Assembly (NCBI RefSeq): GCF_040438645.1
Contig: NZ_CP159253.1
Coordinates: forward strand, 4,640,501 to 4,704,500
Reading direction: 5' to 3'
DNA length: 64,000 nt
Source: Mesorhizobium sp. WSM2240
Lineage (GTDB): Bacteria; Pseudomonadota; Alphaproteobacteria; Rhizobiales; Rhizobiaceae
Every line of letters begins with the position of its first letter. Positions within the stretch are counted from its first letter, which is position 1. The notes beneath the pieces are model-generated. The model made no database searches, was not told the DNA's origin, and worked only from the letters and a program-made list of their open reading frames with translations. This document shows positions 25,106-33,323 of this stretch, one piece after another. The position numbers and the translations under genes were made by a program.

Positions 25106-26296
25106 TCAATGCTTCCTCGACAGTTCCCTGGTGGCGCTTTCCAGCCCGGCCAGCGTCAGCGGATACATGCGGTTTGCAAAGATCTCGCGGACCATGGCTA
25201 TCGAATGGGTGTAGCCCCAGTGCTTCTGGGTGACCGGATTGATCCAGACTGCATTTGGCCATTGCTGGAGCACGCGGGCGAGCCAGAGCGCGCCCGGCTC
25301 CGCGTTCCAGTGCTCGACCGAGCCGCCGGGATGCGCGATCTCGTAGGGGCTCATCGAGGCGTCGCCGACGAAGATCACCTTATAGTCGTGGCCGTATTTG
25401 TGGAGCACGTCGAAGGTCGGGATCACCTCGGAATGGCGGCGGCGATTGTCCTTCCACACGCCTTCGTAGAGGCAATTGTGGAAGTAGAAATATTCGAGCT
25501 GGCGGAACTCCGCCCGGACCGCCGAAAACAGCTCTTCCACCACTTTGATGTGGTCGTCCATGGAGCCGCCGACGTCGAAGAACATCAGGAGCTTGACCGC
25601 ATTGCGCCGCTCCGGCCGCGTCCTGACGTCGAGATAGCCGTGCTCGGCGGTGGCGTGGATCGTGCCGGGCAGGTCGAACTCCTCCTCCGCGCCCTCGCGC
25701 ACCCAGCGGCGCAGGCGCTTCAGCGCGATCTTGATGTTGCGCGTGCCTAGCTCGACGGAATCGTCGAAGTTCCTGAATTCGCGCTTGTCCCAGACCTTCA
25801 CCGCGCGGCGATGGCGGCTTTCGTGCTGGCCGATCCGCACGCCTTCCGGATTGTAGCCATAAGCGCCGAACGGCGAGGTGCCGCCCGTGCCGATCCATTT
25901 CGAGCCGCCCTGATGCCGGCCCTTCTGCTCTTCCAGCCGCTTCTTCAGCGTCTCCATCAGCTTCTCGAAACCGCCCAGCGCTTCGACCAGCTTCTTCTCT
26001 TCCTCGCTCAGGTGCTTTTCGGCCAGCCGGCGCAGCCATTCTTCCGGTATATTGGCGACGTCGATACCCGCCTCGCCGGAGACCGCTTCGACACCCTTGA
26101 AGACGTGCGAGAAAACCTGGTCGAACCGGTCGATATGGCGCTCGTCCTTCACCAGCGCCGACCGGGCGAGGTAGTAGAAACCTTCGACGTCGTACTGGAC
26201 CAGCCCCGCATCCATGCCCTCGAGCAGCGTCAGATATTCCCGGAGCGAGACGGGAACACGCGCGGCCTTCAGTTCGACGAAAAAGGGGATGAACAT
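25106..26296 (-). CDS. VWA-domain (CoxE-like) protein
   Basis: A 396-residue protein of the CoxE/VWA family. The MIDAS-type segment appears as DVGGSMDDH with related downstream loops (VGDASMSPYE). Such proteins act with a MoxR AAA+ ATPase as chaperone pairs that mature metal enzymes or complexes. The MoxR partner here is at 27634-28473, separated by two sulfur-transport genes and a GNAT gene, all on the same strand. The start ATG 26294-26296 removes an unsupported N-terminal extension. Confidence 0.87.
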   Translation of the reverse strand: MFIPFFVELKAARVPVSLREYLTLLEGMDAGLVQYDVEGFYYLARSALVKDERHIDRFDQVFSHVFKGVEAVSGEAGIDVANIPEEWLRRLAEKHLSEEEKKLVEALGGFEKLMETLKKRLEEQKGRHQGGSKWIGTGGTSPFGAYGYNPEGVRIGQHESRHRRAVKVWDKREFRNFDDSVELGTRNIKIALKRLRRWVREGAEEEFDLPGTIHATAEHGYLDVRTRPERRNAVKLLMFFDVGGSMDDHIKVVEELFSAVRAEFRQLEYFYFHNCLYEGVWKDNRRRHSEVIPTFDVLHKYGHDYKVIFVGDASMSPYEIAHPGGSVEHWNAEPGALWLARVLQQWPNAVWINPVTQKHWGYTHSIAMVREIFANRMYPLTLAGLESATRELSRKH

Positions 26297-26303
26297 TGTG
26301 ATC

Positions 26304-26735
26304 TCACGCCTCGCGCACCCGGGCGGGAACGTCCGGCAGAGCGCGCGCCGCCCAGATGCCGGCAAACATGGCCGGCAGGAAAACCAGTACGCCCGGCGTG
26401 GCGAGACCAAGCGCGGTCAATGCCGGGCCAGGGCAGAAACCGCCGAGGCCCCAGCCGACACCGAAGATCGCGGCTCCGGCAACCAGGCGCCTGTCGACGT
26501 CCGTTCTAGTCGGCAAGTGAAGTGTCGCGGCCAGAAGCGGACGGTCGCGCTTGAGCACGAGGCGATAGCCGGTGAACGCGACCAGCACGGCGCCGGTCAC
26601 GACAAAGGCCAGCGACGGATCCCAGTTGCCGAAAAAATCGAGGAAGTTGAGGACTTTGGCCGGGTCCGACATGCCGGACACGACGAGGCCGACACCGAAC
26701 AGCAGGCCGAGCAGGAGATTGACGAGGAACGACAT
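26304..26735 (-). CDS. YeeE/YedE-family sulfur transport protein, second half (DUF6691-like)
   Basis: A 143-residue protein with four membrane segments. [21 protein letters not shown] and the [11 protein letters not shown] motif with its Cys are typical of the second subunit of two-gene YeeE/YedE thiosulfate/sulfur importers. It pairs with the gene at 26739-27167, only three bases away. The two subunits likely form one channel carrying reduced sulfur species. Confidence 0.88.
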   Translation of the reverse strand: MSFLVNLLLGLLFGVGLVVSGMSDPAKVLNFLDFFGNWDPSLAFVVTGAVLVAFTGYRLVLKRDRPLLAATLHLPTRTDVDRRLVAGAAIFGVGWGLGGFCPGPALTALGLATPGVLVFLPAMFAGIWAARALPDVPARVREA

Positions 26736-26738
26736 CGC

Positions 26739-27167
26739 TCAGCCTCCGACCACATGCCGGAGGATGAAGACGGTAGCGAAGGCGGCAGCCATGAAAGTGG
26801 CGGTGGCGATGAAGGAGCGCTTCGACAGGCGCGCGATGCCGCAGACGCCATGGCCGCTGGTGCAGCCGCTGCCGAGAGCGGCGCCGAAGCCGACCAGCAG
26901 GCCGGCGCCGACCATCAGCGGCAGGTTCGACGACACCGTCTGCGCCACGGGCTGCCCGGTCGTCGCCATGAAGGCGAAGGGCGCCAGAACGAGGCCGGCG
27001 ACGAAGCCGAGCGCCGAGAGAGCGGAGCGGCTGCCATAGGGCGGCAGCAGGCGGGCGGCGATGCCGCTGACGCCCGCGATGCGGCCCTCGAGCGCGATCA
27101 GCAGAACGGCGGAAAGGCCGACCAATACCCCGCCGATGAAAGAAGCTAGAGGCGTAAATTCCGTCAT
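26739..27167 (-). CDS. YeeE/YedE-family sulfur transport protein, first half
   Basis: A 142-residue membrane protein with four helices and the signature [17 protein letters not shown], whose cysteines are the transport-path residues in YeeE. It is the first of the adjacent pair. The start ATG 27165-27167 follows GGGAGGAG. A role in thiosulfate or polysulfide uptake is known of the family, and would suit the nearby msrB, but the link is inference. Confidence 0.9.
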   Translation of the reverse strand: MTEFTPLASFIGGVLVGLSAVLLIALEGRIAGVSGIAARLLPPYGSRSALSALGFVAGLVLAPFAFMATTGQPVAQTVSSNLPLMVGAGLLVGFGAALGSGCTSGHGVCGIARLSKRSFIATATFMAAAFATVFILRHVVGG

Positions 27168-27184
27168 GCTCTCTCCTCCCGCGG

Positions 27185-27631
27185 CTACAGCAGATCGTAC
27201 TCGATGAAACCAGTCCTGCGCGCCACGCGGTCGTAGAGTCTTCGCGCTGTCGCGTTGGTCTCGTGGGTCATCCAGTAGACGTTGCGTACGCCACGCGTCT
27301 CGGCGTGCCCACGGACCGCCTCGATCAGAGCCGCGCCCGCCCCTGAGCCGCGCGCTTTCGGATCAGTGAACAGATCCTGCAGGTAGCAATTGCCCTCCAG
27401 CGACCAGCAAGAACGGTGGTAGAGGAAGTGCACGAGGCCGACTGGCTCGCCGTCGAGGAAGGCGAGGAAGCCCTTCGGTTCGAACTCGCCTTCGGTAAAC
27501 AGGCGCTTCCACGTGGTGTGGTAGACCTCCTCGGGAACGCTCGTCTCGTAGAAGGTGAGGTAGTCGGTCCACAGCCGCCGCCAGTCGGCGTGGTCGGATT
27601 GTTCGAGCGGACGGATGGTGATTGCGGTCAT
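27185..27631 (-). CDS. GNAT N-acetyltransferase
   Basis: A 148-residue Gcn5-related acetyltransferase. The acetyl-CoA loop is DPKARGSGAGAALIEAV, followed by the usual beta-bulge and C-terminal TNATARRLYDRVA helix. The substrate is unknown. It lies two bases downstream of the MoxR ATPase stop and so is probably in the moxR transcript. Confidence 0.9.
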   Translation of the reverse strand: MTAITIRPLEQSDHADWRRLWTDYLTFYETSVPEEVYHTTWKRLFTEGEFEPKGFLAFLDGEPVGLVHFLYHRSCWSLEGNCYLQDLFTDPKARGSGAGAALIEAVRGHAETRGVRNVYWMTHETNATARRLYDRVARRTGFIEYDLL

Positions 27632-27633
27632 TT

Positions 27634-28473
27634 CTACCCCTGTCTTCTCGCCATGAACGCCAGCCGCTCGAACAGATGCACGTCCTGCTCGTTCTTCAGG
27701 AGCGCGCCGTGCAGCTTGGGCAGCGCGTTCTTGGGATCGGCGCGCAGGTCTTCCGGCGCGATGTCATCGGCGACCAGAAGGCGTATCCAGTCGAGCGCCT
27801 CGGAGGTCGAGGGCTTCTTCTTCAGGCCGGGCACGTCGCGGATTTCGTAGAACTGAGTCAGCGCGGCGCGCACCAGGTTCTGCTTGATGCCGGGATAATG
27901 CACATCGACGATTTTCCCCAAAGTCTCGGCATCGGGAAAACGGATGTAGTGGAAGAAGCAGCGGCGCAGGAAGGCGTCCGGCAGTTCCTTCTCATTGTTG
28001 GAGGTGATGATGACGATCGGCCGGTTGGCGGCGCGGATCGTCTCGCTGGTCTCGTAGACGAAGAACTCCATGCGATCGAGTTCCTGCAAGAGGTCGTTCG
28101 GGAACTCGATGTCGGCCTTGTCGATCTCGTCGATCAGGAGCACCACCTTGCGGTCGGCGGCGAACGCGTCCCAGAGCTTGCCGCGCTTGATGTAGTTGCG
28201 GATGTCGTTGAAGCGCTCGTCGCCGAGCTGGCTGTCGCGCAGGCGCGACACCGCGTCGTACTCGTAGAGCCCCTGCTGCGCCTTGGTGGTCGACTTGACG
28301 TGCCATTCGATGAGGTCGAGCCCGAGCGCGGCGGCGATCTGCCGGGCAAGCTCGGTCTTGCCGGTGCCGGGCTCGCCCTTGACCAGCAGCGGCCGCTCCA
28401 GCGCGATCGCCGCATTGACGGCCACCATCAGATCCCTGTCGGCGACATAGGCCGCCGTGCCTTCGAAACGCAT
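27634..28473 (-). CDS. MoxR-family AAA+ ATPase
   Basis: A 279-residue AAA+ ATPase. Walker A is GEPGTGKT near residue 35, Walker B is VLLIDEID, and the sensor region includes TSNNEKELPDAFLRRC. MoxR proteins work with VWA partners to insert cofactors or assemble complexes; the likely partner is the VWA gene at 25106. The start ATG 28471-28473 has GGAG six bases upstream; an ATG at 28485 would add four residues. Confidence 0.92.
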   Translation of the reverse strand: MRFEGTAAYVADRDLMVAVNAAIALERPLLVKGEPGTGKTELARQIAAALGLDLIEWHVKSTTKAQQGLYEYDAVSRLRDSQLGDERFNDIRNYIKRGKLWDAFAADRKVVLLIDEIDKADIEFPNDLLQELDRMEFFVYETSETIRAANRPIVIITSNNEKELPDAFLRRCFFHYIRFPDAETLGKIVDVHYPGIKQNLVRAALTQFYEIRDVPGLKKKPSTSEALDWIRLLVADDIAPEDLRADPKNALPKLHGALLKNEQDVHLFERLAFMARRQG

Positions 28474-28821
28474 TCGATACTCCATCTTTTGCGCCGGACA
28501 GTAGGGTCGGGCTGGGGAGAGGGCAAGGGCGCGTCCGTGAAGCACCTGCAGGGTGTGGGACAAATCGAGTGCGAAGATTTTCGAGAATCTTTACAAGCCA
28601 TTGCTCCGGAAACGATCTTTCTTCGCTTTGGCCGAAACAGGGGTGGATTCCATCCACAATGGCATCTCGGGTGGCGGGTCAGGAGCCCGCCCCTCCACCG
28701 CCTTCGGCGGAGGGGACAGAGAGAGATCATGCGGAGGCGAAAGGCGACCGATAGATATTTCCCTTCAAGAACGCTTCGACACCTGCGGTTCCTCTGGCGC
28801 GCAGGGGCCGGACGCATTATA
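28474..28821. other. Intergenic region between moxR and 6S RNA
   Basis: About 350 bases with no convincing gene on either strand. A plus-strand frame spans it, but it is the shadow of the moxR gene continued without ribosome site or family character. One GC-rich hairpin is listed separately. Confidence 0.5.
28690..28715. repeat. GC-rich hairpin
   Basis: CCGCC-TTC-GGCGG with partly complementary CCCTCC/AGGGG flanks. It lies about 220 bases beyond the moxR start, so it is not a terminator of that gene. It resembles the small intergenic palindromes of rhizobial genomes. Confidence 0.4.
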
Positions 28822-28986
28822 TTCATCCACGACGGTCTGTGCTTCGCGGCAGGAGAGACATATCCCCGGGGCCTTATCGATCTCGAAGGGAGCTGTCCCT
28901 GGGAAGACTCGTGGGTTTTCTCACACGGCGCCCACCTACTTTGTAGGTTCCCGGGATCGACTTCTCCACCGGTTGTGTGGATCGTC
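28822..28986 (+). ncRNA. ssrS: 6S RNA
   Basis: About 165 nt with the features of alphaproteobacterial 6S RNA, which binds sigma-70 RNA polymerase holoenzyme in stationary phase. A closing stem pairs ATCCAC (28825-28830) with GTGGAT (28977-28982); inner stems pair GGAGA with TCTCC and ATCCC with GGGAT around a large central bubble. The bubble side carries small hairpins AGGGA-GCTG-TCCCT and ACCTAC-TTT-GTAGGT, the latter preceding TCCCGGGATC. It lies upstream of a 5-formyltetrahydrofolate cyclo-ligase gene, the classical ssrS-ygfA order. The ends are estimated from the closing stem. Confidence 0.82.
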
Positions 28987-29104
28987 ACTTTCCCGACATC
29001 GCTATTTCGAATGACCGCTGCATTGGGCATCCTGCCTGGCTGGCCGTTGCGGCAACTGCCGGTTTTGTGCCAAGGACGACAAAACAGCAGTTGAACCCGT
29101 CCTT

Positions 29105-29698
29105 ATGAAGCAATCCAACCATATGAAGAAGGCGCTGCGCATGGAAGCGCTGGCGCGGCGCGACGCGCTCGACCCGGTCTGGCGCATCGAGGCGTCGGTC
29201 GGCATGGCCGACCACGCCGCCGGGCGGATCGAGGTGGAGCCGGGCAGCGTCGTTTCCGGCTTCTGGCCGATGCGCTCGGAAGTCGATGTGCGCCCGCTAA
29301 TGTTCGCGCTGGCCGAAAAGGGCGCGCGGCTCTGCCTGCCTGCCATTATCGACCGGACCACCATCGTGTTTCGCGAACTGGTGCGCGGCGCCGAGATGGT
29401 CGACACGGGCTTCGGCACTTGCGGCCCGGCAGCCGACGCCGCGATCCTCGAGCCGGAACTGATGCTGGTGCCGCTCGCCGCCTTCGACGCGCGCGGCCAC
29501 CGCATCGGCTATGGCGCGGGCTACTACGACCGCGCCATAGAGCGGCTGCACGATCTTGGCAAAAAGCCCCGGCTGATCGGCATCGCCTTCGACTGCCAGG
29601 AGGTCGGGCTGGTGCCTGACGAGCCACACGATGTCATTATCCCCGAAATCCTGACCGAGAGCGGATTGCGCCGCTTCGGCACGCAGGTGAACTCATGA
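29105..29698 (+). CDS. 5-formyltetrahydrofolate cyclo-ligase
   Basis: A 197-residue cytosolic enzyme converting 5-formyl-THF with ATP to 5,10-methenyl-THF. The family's GYGAGYYDRAIERL ATP-binding block lies at about 136-149, with the early KKALRMEALARRDAL helix and VPLAAFDARGHRIG. It follows the 6S RNA gene, as in many proteobacteria, and may be cotranscribed with it. Its TGA overlaps the ATG of the next gene (ATGA), so the two are coupled. Confidence 0.93.
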   Translation: MKQSNHMKKALRMEALARRDALDPVWRIEASVGMADHAAGRIEVEPGSVVSGFWPMRSEVDVRPLMFALAEKGARLCLPAIIDRTTIVFRELVRGAEMVDTGFGTCGPAADAAILEPELMLVPLAAFDARGHRIGYGAGYYDRAIERLHDLGKKPRLIGIAFDCQEVGLVPDEPHDVIIPEILTESGLRRFGTQVNS

Positions 29699-30519
29699 GA
29701 CTTCTCTTCCTCGGCGACATGGTCGGCAAATCCGGACGCACGGCGGTGTGGGAAAAACTGCCGGGGCTGATCGCCGACTTCCGGCTCGACTTCGTAATCG
29801 TCAACGGCGAGAACGCCGCCGGCGGCTTCGGCATCACCGAGGAGATCTTTCAGGAGACGCTTCGTGCCGGCGCCGACGTCGTGACCACCGGCAACCATGT
29901 CTGGGACCAGCGCGAGGCGCTGATGTTTGCCGCCCGGGAGGAAAGATTTCTGCGGCCGGCCAATTATCCCAAGGGCACGCCGGGCCGCGGCTCCGGCCTT
30001 TTCGTCGCCAGGAACGGGGCGCGCGTGCTGGTCTCAAACATTATGGGCCGGGTTTTCATGCACCCCGAACTCGACGACCCGTTCCAGGCTGTCGAACGCG
30101 AACTGGCCGCCTGCCCGCTCGGCGAACAGGCCGACGCGGTGGTGATCGACTTCCACGCCGAGGCGACATCGGAAAAAATGTGCTTCGCGCATTTCGTCGA
30201 CGGCCGCGTGAGTTTCGTGGTCGGCACGCACACGCACCAGCCGACTGCCGACCACCAGATCCTCGATGGCGGCACCGCCTACATCACCGACGCCGGCATG
30301 TGCGGCGACTACGATTCCTCGCTCGGCATGGACAAGGAGGAACCGCTGAACCGCTTTCTGTCGAAGGTGCCGAAGGGGCGTTTCGAGGCGGCGTCCGGCC
30401 CGGCGACGATCTGCGGGGTGGGGGTGGACATATCCGACCGCACCGGGCTTGCGGAAAAAATCGCGCCGCTCAGGATCGGGCCGCGACTGGAGGAGACGGC
30501 GCCGGCGTTCTGGGGGTAA
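29695..30519 (+). CDS. TIGR00282/YmdB-family metallophosphoesterase
   Basis: A 274-residue dimetal phosphodiesterase of the YmdB family; the Bacillus and Deinococcus members hydrolyse 2',3'-cAMP. Metal residues are visible in GDMVGKSGR, VNGENAAGG, GNHVWDQ and GTHTHQPTAD. The length and DAGMCGDYDSSLGM segment fit the family well. It is coupled to the 5-FCL gene by a four-base overlap, a common order in Hyphomicrobiales. Confidence 0.92.
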   Translation: MRLLFLGDMVGKSGRTAVWEKLPGLIADFRLDFVIVNGENAAGGFGITEEIFQETLRAGADVVTTGNHVWDQREALMFAAREERFLRPANYPKGTPGRGSGLFVARNGARVLVSNIMGRVFMHPELDDPFQAVERELAACPLGEQADAVVIDFHAEATSEKMCFAHFVDGRVSFVVGTHTHQPTADHQILDGGTAYITDAGMCGDYDSSLGMDKEEPLNRFLSKVPKGRFEAASGPATICGVGVDISDRTGLAEKIAPLRIGPRLEETAPAFWG

Positions 30520-30683
30520 TCTTTTCGCCGCGAGCTTCACTGCCGGACTGACGCCGCTTTCTTCTTCCAAGCGTGCGCCGCGACACATTGCGCTTCTGCC
30601 GCGCGCCACCGAAAGTTGACGTTTCCTGCGGCCAGACCTAACTCTGCCTGATCCTTTATCCCTTTTCGCCGAGCAAGCGCCCG

Positions 30684-31451
30684 ATGCCGATAATCGAATT
30701 CCTCGCGCCGCACTTTGTCTGGCTCAACGATCCGACGGCATGGGTGGCGCTCGCCACGCTGGTCGTCCTCGAGGTGGTGCTCGGCATCGACAATCTCATC
30801 TTCATCGCCATCCTGACCAACAAGCTTCCGGTCGAGCAGCAGACCAGGGCCCGGCGGCTCGGCATAGGCGCGGCGCTCATCATGCGCCTGCTGCTTCTCG
30901 CCACCATCTCCATCATCGTGCGGCTGACCGACCCGGTTTTCACCGCGTTCGGGCACGGCTTCTCGTGGCGCGACCTCATCCTCATCGCCGGCGGGCTGTT
31001 CCTGGTCTGGAAGGCGACGCGCGAAATCCACCACACGGTCGATCCGGTCGACCACAAGGAAGACATGGTCGGCCATACCGTCACCATGACCATGGGCGCG
31101 GCGATCTTCCAGATCCTGCTGCTCGATCTCGTCTTCTCGATCGATTCGATCATCACCGCCGTCGGCATGACCGACGAGATCGCGATCATGTACATCGCCG
31201 TCATTACCGCCGTGACGGTCATGCTGCTGGCCGCCGATCCGCTGTCGAAATTCATCGCCAAGAACCCGACCATCGTGATGCTGGCGCTCGGCTTCCTGCT
31301 GATGATCGGCATGACGCTGATCGCCGACGGCTTCGGCTTCCACGTGCCGAAGGGCTACATCTACGCCGCCATGGGTTTCTCGGCGCTGGTCGAAGGGCTC
31401 AACATGCTGGCGCGGCGCAAGAGAGCGAAGCCGGAAGGCAAACAACCCTGA
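30684..31451 (+). CDS. TerC-family membrane protein
   Basis: A 255-residue integral membrane protein with about seven helices and the TerC signatures [14 protein letters not shown] and [16 protein letters not shown], where the Asp residues lie in membrane. The family exports metals such as manganese and supplies them to secreted enzymes. The start ATG 30684 follows GAGCAAG; the ribosome site is modest. No partner gene lies beside it. Confidence 0.92.
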   Translation: MPIIEFLAPHFVWLNDPTAWVALATLVVLEVVLGIDNLIFIAILTNKLPVEQQTRARRLGIGAALIMRLLLLATISIIVRLTDPVFTAFGHGFSWRDLILIAGGLFLVWKATREIHHTVDPVDHKEDMVGHTVTMTMGAAIFQILLLDLVFSIDSIITAVGMTDEIAIMYIAVITAVTVMLLAADPLSKFIAKNPTIVMLALGFLLMIGMTLIADGFGFHVPKGYIYAAMGFSALVEGLNMLARRKRAKPEGKQP

Positions 31452-31523
31452 GGGTGCGTCCGTCGAGGTTCGCCCGGTTCAAGTTGAGCTGAACCCGCGT
31501 CCGCGCGGGTTCACACCTCAGGA
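31447..31523. repeat. Palindromic intergenic element after the TerC gene
   Basis: A nested inverted repeat between convergent genes. The inner arm is GAACCCGCG (31491-31499) with CGCGGGTTC (31504-31512), 9 bp with a 4-base loop. The outer arm pairs CCTGAGG (31447-31453) with CCTCAGG. The inner hairpin could end transcription; the whole resembles the mosaic palindromes common in Mesorhizobium. Confidence 0.55.
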
Positions 31524-31547
31524 TGAGGACCGTTGCAGCCGCCGCTT

Positions 31548-32408
31548 TCACCAGGCGTCAGGCTCGCGCACCAGGTGCACGATATTGGCCGGGTTGACGA
31601 TCCAGCCGCCCCGGAACCCTTCGCCAAGCGACTCGATCGCGTCGCAGCGGACCACGCCCGCTCTGGCGAGGTGTTCGGCGGCAGCCGGAAAATCATCGGT
31701 GAACAGTTCGAGCCATACTTCTGCCTGGCTCATCATCGGCGCTTCGTCGATCCACAGCCGGTTGGGGCCGAGCTCGAAGCCGATTGCCGGCGCCTTCGCG
31801 GTAAACGGCTTCAGGCCGATCACGTCGCGATAGAAGGCTATCGTCGCCTCGTACTGGTGCGGCGGCACCTTCATGGCGATGTTGACGCCGCCCTCGATCT
31901 TCGCAGTCATTTTTTCTCCCCACTGCTTGCGTTCGCTTGAGGTCGGCAACTCGCCGCGCATCTCGCTCGGATAGAAGCCCTCGCGCAGGTTGATGCCGTA
32001 TTCGACATAGGCCTTCATGCAGGAGAGCATCTGCGACCAGCCCTCGCAGTTGCCGTAGGACGCTTTCCGGCCGGCCTCGTCCTCCCGCCAGCCGGATTCG
32101 GCTATGGTGACGAAGGTGCCGCCGTCGTCGAGCGGCTCGAAACCCATCTCGATACGGGTCTGATAGGGCGGCTTGTCGTCCGGGCCGCTGCCGTCCCAGC
32201 GCAGCACGATGCGCTTTTCGGGAACAACCTCGTCGACCTCGACGGGCACCTGCCCCCACCAGGTCACGGTGGTGCCGGCGACCAGCGGGGCGCTGGCGCC
32301 GCCAAGCGTGGTGAAATAGCCGCTGAGCTTCGCCGGATTGACCACGGCGTCGAACACCTCCGCGACCGGCTTGCCGATGCGCCCCGAAACCCTGAATCCG
32401 ATAGACAT
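31548..32408 (-). CDS. SRPBCC (AHSA1-like) domain fused to a VOC (glyoxalase-like) domain
   Basis: A 286-residue two-domain protein. Residues 1-150 are an AHSA1-type SRPBCC fold (VSGRIGKPVAEVFDAVVNP, ending EYGINLREG). Residues 167-286 are a VOC domain (TIAFYRDVIGLKPF, LWLELFTDDF-like strands). At codon 167 an internal ATG (31908-31910) has GGGGAG five bases upstream, so the VOC domain may also be made alone, or two formerly separate genes have become fused. It is divergent from an ArsR-type regulator, the usual partner of SRPBCC genes. The start ATG 32406-32408 follows GAGGAG. Confidence 0.82.
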   Translation of the reverse strand: MSIGFRVSGRIGKPVAEVFDAVVNPAKLSGYFTTLGGASAPLVAGTTVTWWGQVPVEVDEVVPEKRIVLRWDGSGPDDKPPYQTRIEMGFEPLDDGGTFVTIAESGWREDEAGRKASYGNCEGWSQMLSCMKAYVEYGINLREGFYPSEMRGELPTSSERKQWGEKMTAKIEGGVNIAMKVPPHQYEATIAFYRDVIGLKPFTAKAPAIGFELGPNRLWIDEAPMMSQAEVWLELFTDDFPAAAEHLARAGVVRCDAIESLGEGFRGGWIVNPANIVHLVREPDAW

Positions 32409-32439
32409 ATCCACAACTCCTCGCTTGTTTCGCACGGCA

Positions 32440-32458
32440 TTATGTTATAAAAACATAA
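32440..32458. promoter_or_regulatory. Operator palindrome of the ArsR-type regulator
   Basis: TTATGTT (32440-32446) and AACATAA (32452-32458) form a 7-bp inverted repeat with a 5-base spacer, one base before the regulator's ATG, within the 51-base divergent region. Autoregulation and control of the SRPBCC-VOC gene are likely. Confidence 0.65.
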
Positions 32459-32459
32459 C

Positions 32460-32783
32460 ATGTCAAGCGGATCGAAAGAGGACAGCGTTTTCAAGGCTCT
32501 CGCCAACCACAAACGGCGCGCGATGCTCGATGCGCTGAAGGAGGAGCCGCGCACGACGGGGATGCTGTGCGAGGCGTTTCCGGAGATGGACCGCTGCACG
32601 GTGATGCAGCATTTGAAGGTGCTGGAAGAGGCGGATCTGATCGTCGTCAGGCGCGAGGGCCGCGAGCGCTGGAACCATCTGAACTCGATGCCGATCAAGG
32701 CGATTCACGACCGCTGGATCAGCGAATATGCGGCGCATGCAATGAGCATACTGGACCGGCTCAAAGCCGACCTGGAAGGCTAG
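32460..32783 (+). CDS. ArsR-family helix-turn-helix regulator
   Basis: A 107-residue winged-helix repressor. The HTH is read in FKALANHKRRAMLDAL and TVMQHLKVLEEADLIVVRREG. It lacks the metal-binding Cys motif of classical ArsR, as usual for those paired with SRPBCC proteins. ATG 32460 lies directly next to the operator palindrome, leaving no room for a standard ribosome site, so the mRNA may be leaderless or nearly so. Confidence 0.9.
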   Translation: MSSGSKEDSVFKALANHKRRAMLDALKEEPRTTGMLCEAFPEMDRCTVMQHLKVLEEADLIVVRREGRERWNHLNSMPIKAIHDRWISEYAAHAMSILDRLKADLEG

Positions 32784-32791
32784 GACGTATC

Positions 32792-32827
32792 GATATTCAG
32801 GTGAGGCCGGCCTGACCTGAATCTCAA
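32792..32827. repeat. Short dispersed palindromic repeat, copy A
   Basis: ATTCAGGT (32795-32802) and ACCTGAAT (32815-32822) flank AGGCCGGCCT, making a 28-base palindrome with one mismatch, followed by CTCAA. A related copy lies at 42626-42660. It sits between the convergent ArsR and HxlR genes. Confidence 0.6.
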
Positions 32828-32846
32828 AAACGCCCTGGAATGTTCT

Positions 32847-33188
32847 CTATTCCGCAGCCTTGGTCGCACCGATCCTGTCGGCGTGCTGCTCGCCCCATTC
32901 GGCGAGCGGCACCAGCGCGTCGTAGAGCGAGATGCCGAGCGGCGTGGCGGAATATTCGACGCGCGGAGGAACTTCGTGGAACACCTTGCGGTGAACCAGG
33001 CCGTGCGCCTCCATCTCCCGCAATTGCTGGATCAGCATCTTTTCGCTGATGTCGGGCACGAGCCGCTTCAATTCGCCGAAGCGGCGCGGCTCGGTGCGGA
33101 TGAGCCACAGGATCAGCGCCTTCCATTTGCCGCCGATCACCGAGAAGGCGGGGCCGAGGCCGCAACTTTCCGCAAGTTTTTTTGCCAT
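32847..33188 (-). CDS. HxlR-family transcriptional regulator
   Basis: A 113-residue winged-helix protein with the HxlR signature FSVIGGKWKALILWLI, then RFGELKRLVPDISEKMLIQQLREME and EYSATPLGISL. HxlR proteins sense aldehydes, quinones or thiol stress; the usual N-terminal redox Cys is present as SCGLG. The start ATG 33186-33188 follows AGGA. It is divergent from the GST gene, the likely target. Its upstream region has GTAGGTACCTTAC (33214-33226), a near-palindrome that could be the operator. Confidence 0.9.
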   Translation of the reverse strand: MAKKLAESCGLGPAFSVIGGKWKALILWLIRTEPRRFGELKRLVPDISEKMLIQQLREMEAHGLVHRKVFHEVPPRVEYSATPLGISLYDALVPLAEWGEQHADRIGATKAAE

Positions 33189-33213
33189 GGTTTTCCTCAA
33201 TACTTACGCCCAG

Positions 33214-33226
33214 GTAGGTACCTTAC
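33214..33226. promoter_or_regulatory. Candidate HxlR operator
   Basis: GTAGGTACCTTAC is a near-palindrome (GTA-N-GGTACC-like core) in the divergent region between the HxlR regulator and the GST gene. HxlR-type sites commonly show GTA/TAC inverted arms. Confidence 0.4.
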
Positions 33227-33323
33227 TTTGCAGTCGGTACTTGCCTGAAATCAAGTATTGCATAGGTTTCAGCGACGCCGCGCCGTCAGTCCGCGCGCGG
33301 TTCGCAATCGAAAGGAAAGAACT

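Noticed and set aside
27622..29094. 490-codon plus-strand frame over moxR and the 6S RNA region
   Set aside because: It is the antisense of moxR continued into non-coding DNA; the strong moxR motifs and the 6S fold explain the sequence better.
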